Made by a program: the position numbers and the translations under genes
Notes under the pieces: generated by a model
What the model saw: the letters and a program-made list of their open reading frames with translations, nothing else
What the model was told of the DNA's origin: nothing
Database searches by the model: none
Origin: Stereum hirsutum FP-91666 SS1
Taxonomy: Eukaryota; Basidiomycota; Agaricomycetes; Russulales; Stereaceae
Reading direction: 5' to 3'
NCBI RefSeq assembly: GCF_000264905.1
Contig: NW_006763147.1
Coordinates: 577,328-641,327, forward strand
Length of the DNA: 64,000 nucleotides
In this document: positions 35,149 through 46,820 of the stretch, piece by piece
Numbering within the stretch: the first letter of the stretch is position 1
Layout: the number at the start of each line of letters is the position of its first letter

Positions 35149-36953
35149 ATGGCGTCTCATATTCTTTTCGAGTCTGCCTCTGGCTATGCTATCTTCGAAG
35201 TCAAACTCAAGGACGATGTCGGCGCCATGACCAAGGCCGTGCAGGACTCCATCGCAGACCTCGCACGGTTTGGAAAAATGGTCTCTTTGGTTAGCTTTGC
35301 GCCCTTCAAAAGTGCAGCGCATGCGCTGGAAAATGCCAACGATATTTCAGAAGGTGAGTTACGTCTGAAAAATATATTTGAGCTATATCTAACCAGCCGT
35401 AGGTACGGTGAACGAGGACCTGAAGTCTTTACTGGAGCTCAACCTCTCCAAGCCTTCGAAAAAATCCACAATCGTACTCGGCGTCTCCGAACCTATCCTT
35501 GCCAGTTCCATCAAAGCTGCAGTCAACATTCCTTGCGACACCTCCGAATCTACCGCCGAACTCCTTCGCGGGATTCGTCTTCATGCCGCCAAACTCCTCA
35601 AAGGTCTCGAGGCCAACGACATCACCAAAGCTCAGCTCGGTCTCGGCCACTCATACTCTCGCTCAAAGCTAAAGTTCAACGTGAATCGTATCGACAATAT
35701 GATCATCCAGGCAATTGCCCTTCTCGACCAGCTCGACAAGGACGTCAACCTTTTCTCCATGCGTATTCGCGAATGGTATGGCTATCACTTCCCAGAGCTC
35801 GTCAAAATTGTCCCCGACAACTACCAGTACGCTCGCGTTGCACAGTTCATCGGTCCTAAGGAGACTCTCAACGAAGAGAAGCTGCCCGACCTCGCCGCTA
35901 TCCTCGATGACGATAACACCCGTGCCCAAAATGTTCTCGACGCCGCTAATGGATCCATGGGCTCATCACTCTCCGAGGTCGACATGCTCAATATCTCCGC
36001 ATTTGCCGGCCGTGTTGTCTCTATCGCAGAGTACCGCAAATCTCTCACCAGCTACCTCACCGAGAAGATGAACCTCGTTGCACCTAGTCTGACTGCGCTC
36101 TTGGGCGAGCGGATAGGTGCTCGGCTGATCAGTCACGCGGGCAGTCTCACGAACTTGAGCAAGTACCCCGCGAGTACCGTGCAGATTCTCGGTGCAGAGA
36201 AGGCGTTGTTCAGAGCGCTGAAGACGAAGGGGAATACGCCGAAGGTACGTTTGTCCATACTTTCCCCTTTAATGCAACCCTATATTCATCTCTTTGTAGT
36301 ATGGCCTCATCTACCACTCGTCCTTCATTGGTCGTGCTTCGCCCAAGCACAAGGGTCGCATTTCGCGATTCCTCGCCAACAAATGCTCCATTGCCTCGCG
36401 GATAGACTGCTTCTCAGGTATGTGCTCTTCGTTAGCCGCATCTTCTTCTTTTGCCCTGACACCCTACTCCTCAGAAAATCCCACTCCCAAATTCGGCGAT
36501 GCCCTCCGTATGCAAGTTGAAGAACGCCTCAACTTTTTCGAGAAAGGCGAGCCACCATCAAAGAACTCCGACGCCATGCGCAAAGTCCTCGATGAGCTCG
36601 CTCTCGATGCCGATGACGATGAAGATGTGGAGATGGGCGACGAGGAGCCAACGCTGCCGCTGCTAGAGGCGACGCCGAAGAAGGATCAGAAGAAGAAGCG
36701 GAAAAGCGAGGTGATGGATGTGGACGACGAGGAACCGTCGAAGAAGGTGAAGCTGAGCAAGGAGGAGCGGAAGGCGGAGAAGAAGGCTGCTAAGAAGGCC
36801 GCGAAGGAGGCTGCTGCCGCAGACGTATGTCCATTTCCTTGACACATTTTCGTTGTTATTTGGTGCTGAGTGTTTTTGCGCTGGCAGGGTGAGCCGCCTA
36901 AGAAAAAGGAGAAGAAAGACAAGAAGGAGAAAAAACATAAGAGTAAGGAGTGA
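35149..36953 (+). CDS. NOP56: Nucleolar protein Nop56 (C/D box snoRNP core)
   Basis: Five exons: 35149-35353, 35403-36244, 36300-36417, 36475-36824 and 36888-36953; 526 aa, close to yeast Nop56 (504). Nop56 pairs with Nop58 on C/D snoRNPs with fibrillarin and Snu13, guiding 2'-O-methylation of rRNA in the nucleolus. The N-terminal domain begins with [14 protein letters not shown] and has [20 protein letters not shown]. The coiled coil follows, then the Nop domain with the almost invariant [20 protein letters not shown] and [20 protein letters not shown], then [19 protein letters not shown]. The C-terminus is the usual Lys/Glu/Asp tail ending [10 protein letters not shown]. Nop58 differs in its N-terminus, so Nop56 is the better name. 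The start ATG lies in CTCAAAATGG context. Confidence 0.97.
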
Positions 36954-37911
36954 TACGGTCGTGATCATCGCCGCACTCTCTTTCTTCCATTTTTTCTCCG
37001 CTTTTCTGTATGTTTATCTCCGGGTGCATCTCATTTCTTGATCTCTTTCATTACTCTTTGTGTGCGGAAGCGACTGCCAGGACCGCGCACCTTGTCTGAA
37101 GCCCCGTTATCGTCACAACATCCCGCGAAGTACGCCGTTGTCGCTGTTCTGGGTGGCGTTGTATGGCACCAAATTATCGCTGACCAGTACCAGATACTTG
37201 CCCTCAGGTACCTCGATGCTATTACCACTTCGACTTCTTATAAGTGGTCCCGGATAAGCTTGAACTTGGATGATGACCCACCAATTGAACCCACAACAGT
37301 TATCCACTCATCCTCGTACGGCAATCCCACGACGTTCTCTAGCAGTTGGGGCTTAGTGTCCAATGGTACGGAGGATATCTATCTCAACTTATTCTCTGAT
37401 CGTACATCGATTGAATCTTCCTGTGATACTTCACGACCGTCTATATCTGACGCACGCGTGATACCGTTGCGCTCGAGCCGTAAGGTACATAAAAAGCAGG
37501 GGTATTCTCTGTCCCGGAATGCCTGTTGCTGTCGAGGTCCTACAGGTTGCTCTGCACCGAGTTCTCGCCCTGTTTGAACACTAAGTTTATAGTGTTGGCC
37601 AGTGCGGTATATTCCTTGGTAATATCCGCTGTCATTTGCTCTGTCGCACTGTCATCTGTGTCATTCCATGCAGCTCAGCGGCAGCAGAGTTATAATCGCG
37701 ACCCACATACTACAAGACCGACGTCCTTCCAGTGACACCTGGAGATTCTCGCCGACGTGCAAAACCGGGCCACCTCGCTTGTTGCTCGTCGCAGTGAGAA
37801 ACTTCGGTCGCGCAAAGAGCGCGAGGGTATAACGATGGCCTAACATCCTTCCTCTCGAACGTCGCGCCTCTGGACCTCACCAGCAGTGTTTTGTCTCACA
37901 GCCTATTCAGA
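36954..37911. other. Unresolved region downstream of NOP56
   Basis: A plus-strand frame is open from about 37038 to 37577 and minus frames overlap it, but no family or splice pattern is convincing. Possibly a remnant. Confidence 0.35.
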
Positions 37912-38795
37912 ATGCGTCTTCCGGTCGTCCCTGCTCTGTCCCTCTTCGGAGGATGTGCCACTTCTGGTCAGGGAGATACGAGCCTCGCGGTCGTCAAAGA
38001 GAGTTTCGATACTTACAATGTACGTTCATCTCGCCCTTCTGGGCTACCAGACCAACTTTCATCCCATGTTATTCTGGATAAGTCGCCGTCAACACATCCA
38101 TAACCTTCAATCCGACCGTCCTCTTCGATGTCTCCTTCCCGCAAGCTAGTGGAGTTCCCGTCAGTGTCTCAGCCACCGTCCAACTTGCTCTGAACGGTGC
38201 ATTCTCTCTCAGCCTCTCTTCGACTTACCTTCACTATACTCATGCGGGTCTTTGTAGAGACCGCACTCGCACCAACGTTTGGTATTCGCCCCTTTGGGAG
38301 TATTGCTGATCCCGGTGTAAAGCCCTTCGTGATGGCCATGGTAGACCTCGACGCACCTACGCCACAAGATCCTAGCGTCGCCGAGATTCGCCACTTCCTT
38401 GGCGGAGATTTTGTGCTCGCAGACTGTGGAGCCGGGACCTCAGATGGAGTCGCGTTGCTTTCGAACACTAGTTCTGCGGTCTCGGATTATGTAGCCTGCG
38501 CCACCTGCTGGGTCGGACCCTCACCGGTACGTTTCCCTCATATGCCCTACCATGCGACGGAGTGTTACTTGCAAATGCTGATGGTCTGGCGCAGATATGT
38601 CTTCCTATTGTACGCACAGCCCGACGGATTCAATAATCAGACGTTCGTGAATGCGTCTACGGTCATCACTGGATTCAACATCAGTTCGTTCGCCGAGCAG
38701 GTCGCTTTGGGCAATCCGTTGGAGCGTTTATGTTTGTCGGGCCGGATGATACAAACGCTACCTCGTCGAGTGCGATTACGACGTCTACTGCTTAG
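37912..38795 (+). pseudogene. PEBP-family protein gene with frameshifts
   Basis: Phosphatidylethanolamine-binding protein fold, secreted type. Visible pieces in order: a signal-peptide-like start at 37912, ITFNPTVLFDVSFPQASG near 38108, an intron 38197-38262 that joins in phase, VMAMVDLDAPTPQDP (the anion-site DPDAP motif as DLDAP), IRHFLGGDF, PAGSDPHRYVFLLYAQP across an intron 38527-38594, NISSFAEQVALGNPL and FMFVGPDDTN to a TAG at 38793. Two places need one extra base to keep the family sequence: near 38493 and near 38720. The N-terminal junction (38019 to about 38085) also does not fit in phase. Either a young pseudogene or single-base assembly errors. Fungal secreted PEBPs have no settled role. 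Confidence 0.75.
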
Positions 38796-40438
38796 ATTAT
38801 AAGTACGACACGGACAGGTGAGCTTTGGGCTGCGTTATCTCCTGCACGTAGCGACCTTTTTGTCTGACTTTTCTCTTAGAGTAGTGTACTGTTGGCGTTC
38901 CTTTGTGTAGGCTGGAGACTCCACAGAATGAAATAGACCTACTCTACCCACGACCTAATGACAAAATCAGATCCAACCGCTCCTTCGCTCTTGTGAGAGC
39001 CGCATGAAAGTCCAGTTATAACAATACAGTCCATTGCGGATTCAAGGCCTGTCGTCGGTATTGTCATCTCGCTTCGCTTCAGTGTATTTCAACCGCTACG
39101 GGTGAGCAACTTTATGACATGGCTCCTGCTTAAAAGCTGTTATTGACCCCTGTGTCGCTGATTTTTTGGACCTTGCAATACGTACTGGCAAATACCGAAG
39201 GCTCCTCAATTTGGAACCCATCCATCATCCCACGCGCTTTTGCACGCCTCTACATCTCGCATGCCCAATCGTCTTTCGGATCATGAGAGCGTGAGTTTTC
39301 CTACCCAGGGCTCATCATCCATGAGAATTTCGAGGGCTATGAATACGAGTGTAGAGGATACCTCTCATGGCTGCTCACGACTGGCTATATTTATTAGAAG
39401 TCTCCCCACATCGTGGGTATGAGGTGTACAAGAATATCTTTGCCTTCGCATCACATCAGTGCCTCTTCGAGGACAACGATTGAGTGGAAGCACTGAATTG
39501 TGCATATAGCCATTTGGTCGACATATCGGATGGCATAAAATGTTCCACATTGCGAATACATGTACATGTTAGCATGTGCCTTTCGCTGGCGTCAGTATAG
39601 CGGGTGGTGTCTTGGTTATGCAGAAGATGGCCCATAGAACTATAAATAACCTGGCCTCTATTCTTACTAACATGGCTCGACTATTTTGGTCCCTTGAGGA
39701 ATTCGGGGTGCGTCACTCCAGCGGATCCTCGTACAATAATAGACAGAGCCCGTTCAACAAGTGAAAATACGGTCCCGGTCGTCATTCCACTTCCATCGAA
39801 GCTGCGGACATTATCTGCTTGGGGCTTCTGTCGCTTCTTCGACGAGGAAGGAGAGACATATACAGCCTTTATAGCACGATACAGAACACCGAGCGTCAGT
39901 GGTACTATCACCTTGTCGACTTCCCCCTTCACTATATATTTTACCAGCGAGTTTAGCAAAGGGAGAAGCAGTGAACATTGGATTCAGGAAAGTTAGTCTC
40001 GTGGCTCTCATCGATGTGTGCATTCCAGTCTATGGGTGACATTGTTTGCCCTCCCTGTCAACCTTCTTCTATTGCCTGCTGTGCATAAACTTCGCTCAAC
40101 GCGTGCCGACCAGCCAAACGGATTCCACCATTATCTACCATCTCCTCATACCAATTCTTTCATTGGATCGAACTCTGTGAAGGTTTGCCGAATGGCCCAT
40201 CTCAATGGTAAATACTACCTCCTCCTTGTTTCCCCTTTCCATGCTCTGACACAATTTCTGTTCCTACACTGAAATTATAGCTCTGCCCTTCGCACAAGTT
40301 TCGAATGTCCAAAACTCCAGTGCGTGATTGGATAGCGTTCCAGCACACGAAACGTATAAAGACTGTCTGAGGAAGAGTCAAAGGCCTTCAGGACACTCCA
40401 GTCTTCTCCAGGACCAGTCTCATATCCTCGGTATTCCA
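38796..40438. other. Intergenic upstream of peroxidase
   Basis: No gene recognised. An open frame pair at 39681-39996 exists on both strands without domain evidence. The last 100 bp carry the peroxidase promoter. Confidence 0.45.
40355..40360 (+). promoter_or_regulatory. TATA box of the peroxidase gene
   Basis: TATAAA in ACGTATAAAGAC, 79 bp upstream of the ATG at 40439, a usual distance in fungi. Confidence 0.5.
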
Positions 40439-42357
40439 ATGGCCTTCGCTCAGCTCTCTGCCATCGTCGCTCTCGCTCTCGGCGCCGCTCAGGTCGCCAA
40501 GGCTGCACCCCCGCCGAAGGTTACCTGCGCTGACGGAAACGTCACCGCAAACGCCGTCTGCTGCCGTTAGTTGCCCTTCCTACGGCGTTCTACTCCTCGA
40601 CTGACGACCTTGTTTAGAGCTCTTCCCTGTTGTGGCTAACCTTCAGCAGAATTTGTTCGACGGTGCTCAATGCGGTGAAGAGGTTTGTGTCATTTTTCTT
40701 CTTGGATCTGCCTTGAAATTTACTGTTTACTGTTTTTTTTTGGTGTTAGGCCCACTCTGCTCTTCGTCTGTCGTTCCACGACGCTATTGGATTTTCCCTC
40801 ACCCGTAAGCACCGTTTTTCTCCCAGAGCAAGCCTAGTCTGTTGCTGACCGTACCAACAGGCGATGTGTTAGTTCTGCTTAAAGGCATCTTCACTGAGGC
40901 TGCTAATCGAATTGTATTACCAGGGGTGGAGGAGCTGACGGTTCTATTTTGGTCTTTAACGCCACTGAAGAGGCATTTCGTAAGCATCGGTATCCACACT
41001 TCATGTAAGCACGTACTGATGAACATCCTGTAGACGCCAACATTGGGTGAGTCGGTATTATGGAGCCTTGCACTGTGTACTAACCGAGACCATCACTCCA
41101 GGATCGACGAGATCACCGCCGATCAATTCCCTGTCTTCCAGACCACTAATCTCTCTGCTGGAGACTTCGTCCATTTGGCGGCTGCTGTCGGCACGGCGAA
41201 CTGCCCAGGTGCTCCTCAGTTGGACTTCTTCTTCGGTCGGGCCCCTCCCTTGGGCCCCGCTGCTGATTTGACCGTTCCGGAGCCTACTGGTAAGCTTTTA
41301 TTTCGGAATGCGCGTGGAGCCAAAAGACTGACTCAGTTGGGCTTCGTCTCCAGACAACGTCACCGCCATCTTGGCTAGGTTCGCCGATGCCGGGTTTGCG
41401 TATGTGCACATCCCTTGAGTAGGTTTGGTGGACTAGAAGCTCACTAACCCTTTGATAGCCCCGACGAGGTTGTTGCACTCCTGTCTTCCCACACCGTGGC
41501 GGCTGCGGTATGCAACAGTATTTTCTATGTACGCCATTTCAAGGGCTGACATGATGTGCGCTGTAGGACGAGATCGACACGGTAGGTAGTTGATCACTAC
41601 GAATTACAGGCACCTGCTCACATTTTCTTGTAAATTAGACTATCCCAGGAACTCCGTTTGACACGACGCCTTTCACCTTGTGAGCAATGCTTTTATATGA
41701 CACAGAAACCGCCCGTAACAAGATGTAATTCATAGCGACACTCAGTTCTTCGTTGAGACCTTGCTGGTCGGCACATTGTTCCCTGGGTACGTATCCTCCT
41801 CACGGTAAGGATGCGACTCCTAACATGTTTTTGTAGCAACGGCTCGCAAGCTGGTGAAGTGCTGTCGCCCATCCCCGGAGAGATGCGTCTTTTTAGTGAC
41901 TCCGTTCTCGCTCGTGACCCACGGACGGCCTGCATGTGGCAGGAGATGATCAGTAAGCCTCCGAAACCTTCGCAATGCGTACCACCTCTGACATAAGCTA
42001 TAGACGACCAGACTCGCATGCAGACCCTTTTCAAGGCTGCTATGCACAAGCTTGAGCTTCTTGGTCAGCCCGACACCCTCGTCGACTGCTCCGATGTTCG
42101 TTTATATTTCCATATGATCGCTTCTGTTCTCTTGACCATAACTCGCTCTCTAGGTTGTTCCTGTTCCCGCCCCATTCACTGGTTCTGCCGTCTTCCCCGC
42201 CACTTTCAACATGAGTGACATCCAGCAAGCTGTCAGTTCTTCAGCCTATCTAACTCCATGAAATCATGCTCATCAAGCTGTTTTACAGTGCGATACCGTG
42301 CCGTTCCCGACCCTCGAGACCCTCCCTGGCCCCGAGACCTCAGTCCCGCCCGTGTAA
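40439..42357 (+). CDS. Secreted class II haem peroxidase (generic/atypical type)
   Basis: Sixteen exons: 40439-40565, 40618-40682, 40750-40804, 40861-40867, 40924-40979, 41034-41046, 41102-41289, 41354-41399, 41459-41507, 41567-41581, 41639-41679, 41736-41786, 41837-41952, 42004-42095, 42154-42231 and 42289-42357; 355 aa, all phases agree. Three exons are 7, 13 and 15 nt. The signal peptide is [20 protein letters not shown]. Distal haem residues are in [12 protein letters not shown] (Arg43, Phe46, His47 by versatile-peroxidase numbering), the Ca site is GGGADGS, the proximal His is in [12 protein letters not shown], and eight disulphide Cys appear kept. The Mn site is incomplete (Glu36 and Asp175 present, Ser at 40) and the surface Trp164 is Ala, so it is neither a typical Mn, lignin nor versatile peroxidase. 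Role: extracellular H2O2-dependent oxidation of phenols. Confidence 0.95.
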
Positions 42358-42629
42358 GCACGTCCGTCTGTATTCGTTATTGCACTGTCTGATCGCAGTT
42401 TTGTCGATAGTCCCGGCTCTTAGATATTGGAGCGTTTCTTCCTCATTTTTTCTATTCGTGTATATGTATATGGTTGGGCCGCGGTTGAGTCGCGAGCTTG
42501 GTTTCTGATCTCGAATGGTATATATTTCGACGCGCCAAAGTGCTTGATATGCTGTGAGCCGGAGAAATCTGAACACAAGAGAAGAGCAAAACAGATACTC
42601 ATCCGTCCGATCCCCAGCTGAAGAAAAAA

Positions 42630-44333
42630 TCAATACGCATAACTAATCCGTCTCCTACATTCTTCCATCTGAATCTACGACATATATGTAAGTCAATTTC
42701 TTGAGGCCCACCGTGCGTCATAATCGTAGTCTAAAGTGAACATACCTCTATTATTGTTGGCTTGGCGTTCGCTTCTCGACGAACCTCCCAGCTGCCTCTG
42801 AGGTAAGGCACTCCAAGATGCATAGCAGTGTGACCATCTTCTCCTTGAAAATCCTCTTCGGTGAAGAGTTTCAAGGTGATGTACTGGAGACTTGGTGAGG
42901 CTGCCGCCAGCGCCTCGGCGCTGGATCGTATAGTCGTACGGCGGCGATCATCACCGGACTCTGGTAAGGCCACCTCGACGGTAAGATGTGTAAGCTCAGA
43001 GAGCGACCGTATACATCTGGTGACGGAGACCTATAGTATGCGCAAACACCAGTGAGCTAGTAGTAAACACAGCGGAGACCCTAAGATAAACGAGAGAAGT
43101 GAAATATTACCATCTCCATAAGGTTCAGCCCGGCTTTGAGCTTCGGTGTCTCTTCGTCGTCGTCCGAAAAGTCGTCGGCCCAGATGGACGACATCTTCCC
43201 CATCCTGAAGCCGAGCCTATGAATGTCAGGCATGATGTTGCCAATTTCTTTGAGGAGTGGTTGAAAATCGTGATGTGGACTTCTCATGAGGCCAAAGACG
43301 ATTTGCCGTAGGTTGAAATCCACGTCAAACTCGCGACAGCCAGAGCTGATGAGTTCATCCGCAGCAGAATATACATTATGAAAGACGCGGCCTTCGGAGC
43401 ACGGCCAGGTGAAAGACTATGGCGATCGCGGAAATTCATTGGTTAGATTAACATAAAGAACTATAAGAATGAAGAAGAACTCACATATAGGAGATCACGA
43501 AAGACTGCGTCGTCGAAACTGTAGTCGAAGAGGCTGACTCTCCGGAGAGACCGCGTCCATGCCACAGGGAAATCATCATATGGGTCTACGGAAAGGTCCG
43601 TGCGGAGAGCCACCAGGTTCGGAACCAGAGGTATATATCTATCGAGGCGACCACACCCATCCGCATTGCCAGGACCAAAGTACAACTCGAGTCCAACGGC
43701 GACGGAAGCTGGGATGGGCGGTAAGGGAGGGGATGCGGTGTCACCAATCTCATCAAACTCATCCTCGAATGATCGATCGTCAATGAAGAGATAGCGCAAC
43801 GAAGGGATGGTCGTGAGTTTATGGATGAATTTTTGTACCAACGAGTTGGCACGCTTCTTGTCCCCGAATATCTCGAGCGGGTAGTTGGGGACCTGGATGC
43901 GAAGCCCGATGAGAGAAGAAAAAGGAGATGGCCCATCGACATGTTGCCTCATGCGTCGTTGAAGCATTGCACATGACGCGCAATCCCTTCGAAGGTCACT
44001 ATCCGAGCGATACCTTGAGAAATCCCAACCATCGACTGCGAGAGCTAGGTCCAGATAGGCCACGGACTTGAGGTATGTGTCAAGGTCCGAGCGACTCAAT
44101 AGCTCCTGGTTTGGACAGGGGCCTTCTCCCCAGTCGCGGCACTGCGTACCAGGACAAACAAGTCGTCGTGCCAGTGGGATGCACATCTCATGGAGAAGGC
44201 GACAGCATTGGGTGAGAGACGAAAGGTTGCTCGATGGATGACCGATATTGCTTCCAATGGGCTCATCCAAAAGCTGAACCTGTTTGACGATCTGAAACAG
44301 AGTCTCGTTGGGTAGATCGAGCAAAACAACCAT
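42630..44333 (-). CDS. F-box-like protein
   Basis: Four exons: 44333-43485, 43416-43111, 43030-42746 and 42674-42630; 494 aa, all junctions phase 0. The N-terminus (DLPNETLFQIVKQV) is a degenerate F-box start, the Skp1-binding motif of SCF ubiquitin ligases. A helix with CRLLHEMCIPLARRL follows, as in the many F-box-like proteins of Agaricomycetes. The rest shows scattered Leu-rich strands (SLRYLFIDD, NLVALRTDL, SLRRVSLFDYS, SLQYITLKLF), suggesting an irregular leucine-rich repeat fold that would bind a target protein. The last exon is short (15 codons) and is the least certain part; ending shortly after 42746 is possible. Convergent with the peroxidase gene, 272 bp apart. Confidence 0.7.
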
Positions 44334-44620
44334 CCTTGATCGTCAAGTTACTGGATCGAACTTCTGCCGCAGAACAGATAGGAACATCAGCCTGTCTGTG
44401 GCTCGTGCTGAGACCTCATTTTGGTCATGGCAACAAGAGTTTTCTTACCACAGGATAAGGAGAAGTATCAGTCACAAAATACGAAAATGTACCAAGGAAT
44501 TTGAGTTTGTTGACGTCGCGACGACAAAGAGCGTGTTGGTCGGAGTTTGGATCGCGCACCGCCTTTCGCGAGGGTCCGTGAGAATCTGTATGTACATACT
44601 TACGCCACTGTGGCTCACAG

Positions 44621-44728
44621 CCTGCTCGTTGAGCCATCTCCATGGGAAACCTCGGGAGATGCCGATGCACGCTTTGAGCTACAACCACGTGCGGTGAAAC
44701 GAACTCAAAGGAGAACACGAGACACCCA
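44621..44728. repeat. 108-bp direct repeat, copy 1 (outside the LTR element)
   Basis: Identical to 45105-45212 over 108 bp (starts CCTGCTCGTTGAGCCATCTC). This copy is outside the left LTR, the other inside the element. Confidence 0.9.
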
Positions 44729-44767
44729 CACGTGAATGCGCTACAGCATGAAGGGAGGCGGGCGGGC

Positions 44768-44962
44768 TGAAAAAAACAACTGGGCGAGACAGCCCTTGGT
44801 CTCTCCTTGAGCGTGAAATGGTGGGAGAGGAAAGGCTTGAAGTTTTCCTCGCCACTCGCGCTCGCTCTGTTCGCGCTCACGGCGTTTGCCGTCACTCCGA
44901 CGAACCCGCTTACTTAGCTCACGTAAGAGCTATTTGCCTCGTTCCTCGGCATGGCTCTTACA
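44768..44962 (-). repeat. LTR, 3' copy in element orientation
   Basis: 195 bp, identical to 46821-47015. Confidence 0.85.
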
Positions 44963-45104
44963 CCCGCTAACTAATTGCTCTCCGTCTGCTAACACAAACC
45001 GGAGAACTTCGGGCAGGGAGAAGGCTTGCTTCAACAAGCACAACTACAAGGTGTTTGGTTGTGAATGGGTGGAAAGCATGCCTCGGCCGAGCCAGGGTTT
45101 CCTC

Positions 45105-45212
45105 CCTGCTCGTTGAGCCATCTCCATGGGAAACCTCGGGAGATGCCGATGCACGCTTTGAGCTACAACCACGTGCGGTGAAACGAACTCAAAGGAGAAC
45201 ACGAGACACCCA
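45105..45212. repeat. 108-bp direct repeat, copy 2 (inside the LTR element)
   Basis: Identical to 44621-44728. Lies between the left LTR and the minisatellite. Confidence 0.9.
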
Positions 45213-45463
45213 TATCGCGGAGCTCACACCCACTCGCGTGTTCAACAAAGACTCGAGAACCCACATCGGAGCGAGCACTGCGTCCCTCAACCAACACAAC
45301 CAAACAATTCAGGAGCAGACACAACCATTAGTGACAAAAAAATGAAAATGAAAAATTACCAACTATGAGCATAAGCCCAGCCCCCAAGGGCATGAACAGG
45401 GATACACGCAGGTACTGACCAGCGGTGTCCAAAAACATAAATAAGGATACACACAGGCATTAA

Positions 45464-45665
45464 CCAGCAGCGCCCGAAGGCTTGAACAGCAGCACCCGAA
45501 GGCTTGAACAGCAGCACCCGAAGGCTAAAACAGCAGCCCAGAGGCTCAGACAGCAATGCACACAAGCATCAAACAGCAGCGCCCGAAAGCAGAGAACGTC
45601 AGCGCCCAAAGGCATAGGCAGCAGCACCCGAAGGCATAAGACAGCGGTGCCCGAAGGCGAAACAG
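45464..45665. repeat. Minisatellite of about 24 bp units
   Basis: Degenerate tandem units of the form CAGCAGCACCCGAAGGCTTGAA, about eight in a row, inside the LTR element downstream of its ORF. Related single units reach back to about 45361. Confidence 0.85.
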
Positions 45666-45841
45666 CAATATGTATTCTTAACATGGGAAGTACAGCAGGA
45701 ATGAAACACAGAAGGAGGAGTGACGACTGAGAACATATGAAATATGCGGCAGGATAATTGGGAAGGCATTGAAAGGGAAATGTTCACGAAGGGGATGCGG
45801 TCTGGGGAGGATAAATGAGAAAACTAAGGCGGAAGACACAG

Positions 45842-46783
45842 CTACCCTTCAAAATCGGGCCAGTCCATCGGGTCCTGTCCTTGACTTCTGAAAACATCTG
45901 CAGGAGCATACTCACCGGAGAGCTCGTCGAGAAGTCTGGAGACCTCACTGTTGAGCTGATCTACCCGACCCGCGCGTCTTTGTTCCGAAGACTTGTCACA
46001 AGCCTGATCGAGGTTCCTAAAGTAGATCTCCGGGTTGAAGGCAAATGGACGAGCGTGATACTTGCACCGTTCATCGATATCGAACTGCAACAAGGTATCA
46101 AAACATTCCTCCAGGGACTCTAGTGCAGCAAGCCTAGCGAAGTGCTGTCTCCAACGCTCACATATGGGAGCATCGGCGACGGAGCCCAGAAAGGCGATGT
46201 AGTTTGGGAACGCTACCTTCCAATCCTGCAACGACATCTCGTCCTCCCGACCAAAGGCGGACGTGTCTAGCAGATATAAAGAGCGCTGACCGATGGTGCA
46301 TTTCTTCCGGTAGGCGGAGGCGTCGTATTGTAGGGTGCGAAGGGCCTTTTTGGTGAAGAGAGTGAGGGGAGTGCGGATGCCGACATCGAAAAGGGTGGAG
46401 ATTTCGGGGTGGATGGGGTAGTCCTCCTCAAAGCTGGCCTTATGAACCTCGGCAGATACTTCGTAGAGGAGAGTGGGCGGAGCAGCGGCCACGATGGGGA
46501 CGCCCGTACTGACATTTAAGTCATTTGCGGCACCGTGTGCCTGTTTGAGCTGCTCTAGCTCCTTGGAGGCGAGCTCCTTCGCCAAGAGTTTGACCAAGGC
46601 CTGTTGCGCGGGAGGCAACAAGGCCACAGTCGCCAGAGCATCGGTGGTTGTATCACGGCCTGGGTAGAGAGAGGAGCGAAAGCGTGAGCGCGAACGTGAA
46701 GACGAGGCGTCGTGGCTGAGAGAAGTTTCAGCGGCACCGTTGAGACCAAGACCACCAAGACCGAAGGGAGTGTTGCCGTGCAT
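45842..46783 (-). CDS. Gag-like ORF of the LTR element
   Basis: ATG at 46783 starts 38 nt inside from the 5' LTR and gives 313 aa. Residues 10-40 are Ser/Arg-rich. A predicted coiled-coil or helical stretch (QALVKLLAKELASKELEQLK) follows, then a helical domain with WKVAFPNYIAFLGSVADAP and CERWRQHFARL. No zinc knuckle, protease or polymerase motif is seen. Position directly after the LTR and the helical make-up suggest a capsid (Gag) protein, but the family was not recognised by sequence. The frame is also open upstream through the LTR. Confidence 0.6.
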   Translation of the reverse strand: MHGNTPFGLGGLGLNGAAETSLSHDASSSRSRSRFRSSLYPGRDTTTDALATVALLPPAQQALVKLLAKELASKELEQLKQAHGAANDLNVSTGVPIVAAAPPTLLYEVSAEVHKASFEEDYPIHPEISTLFDVGIRTPLTLFTKKALRTLQYDASAYRKKCTIGQRSLYLLDTSAFGREDEMSLQDWKVAFPNYIAFLGSVADAPICERWRQHFARLAALESLEECFDTLLQFDIDERCKYHARPFAFNPEIYFRNLDQACDKSSEQRRAGRVDQLNSEVSRLLDELSGEYAPADVFRSQGQDPMDWPDFEG

Positions 46784-46820
46784 GTGGAAAAAGGAGATTA
46801 AACTGAGATAATGTAGACAC

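Noticed and set aside
37113..37307. Minus-strand fragment with a YPGPLIR word like that of laccases
   Set aside because: Only this word fits; no copper-binding motifs or further exons were found nearby.
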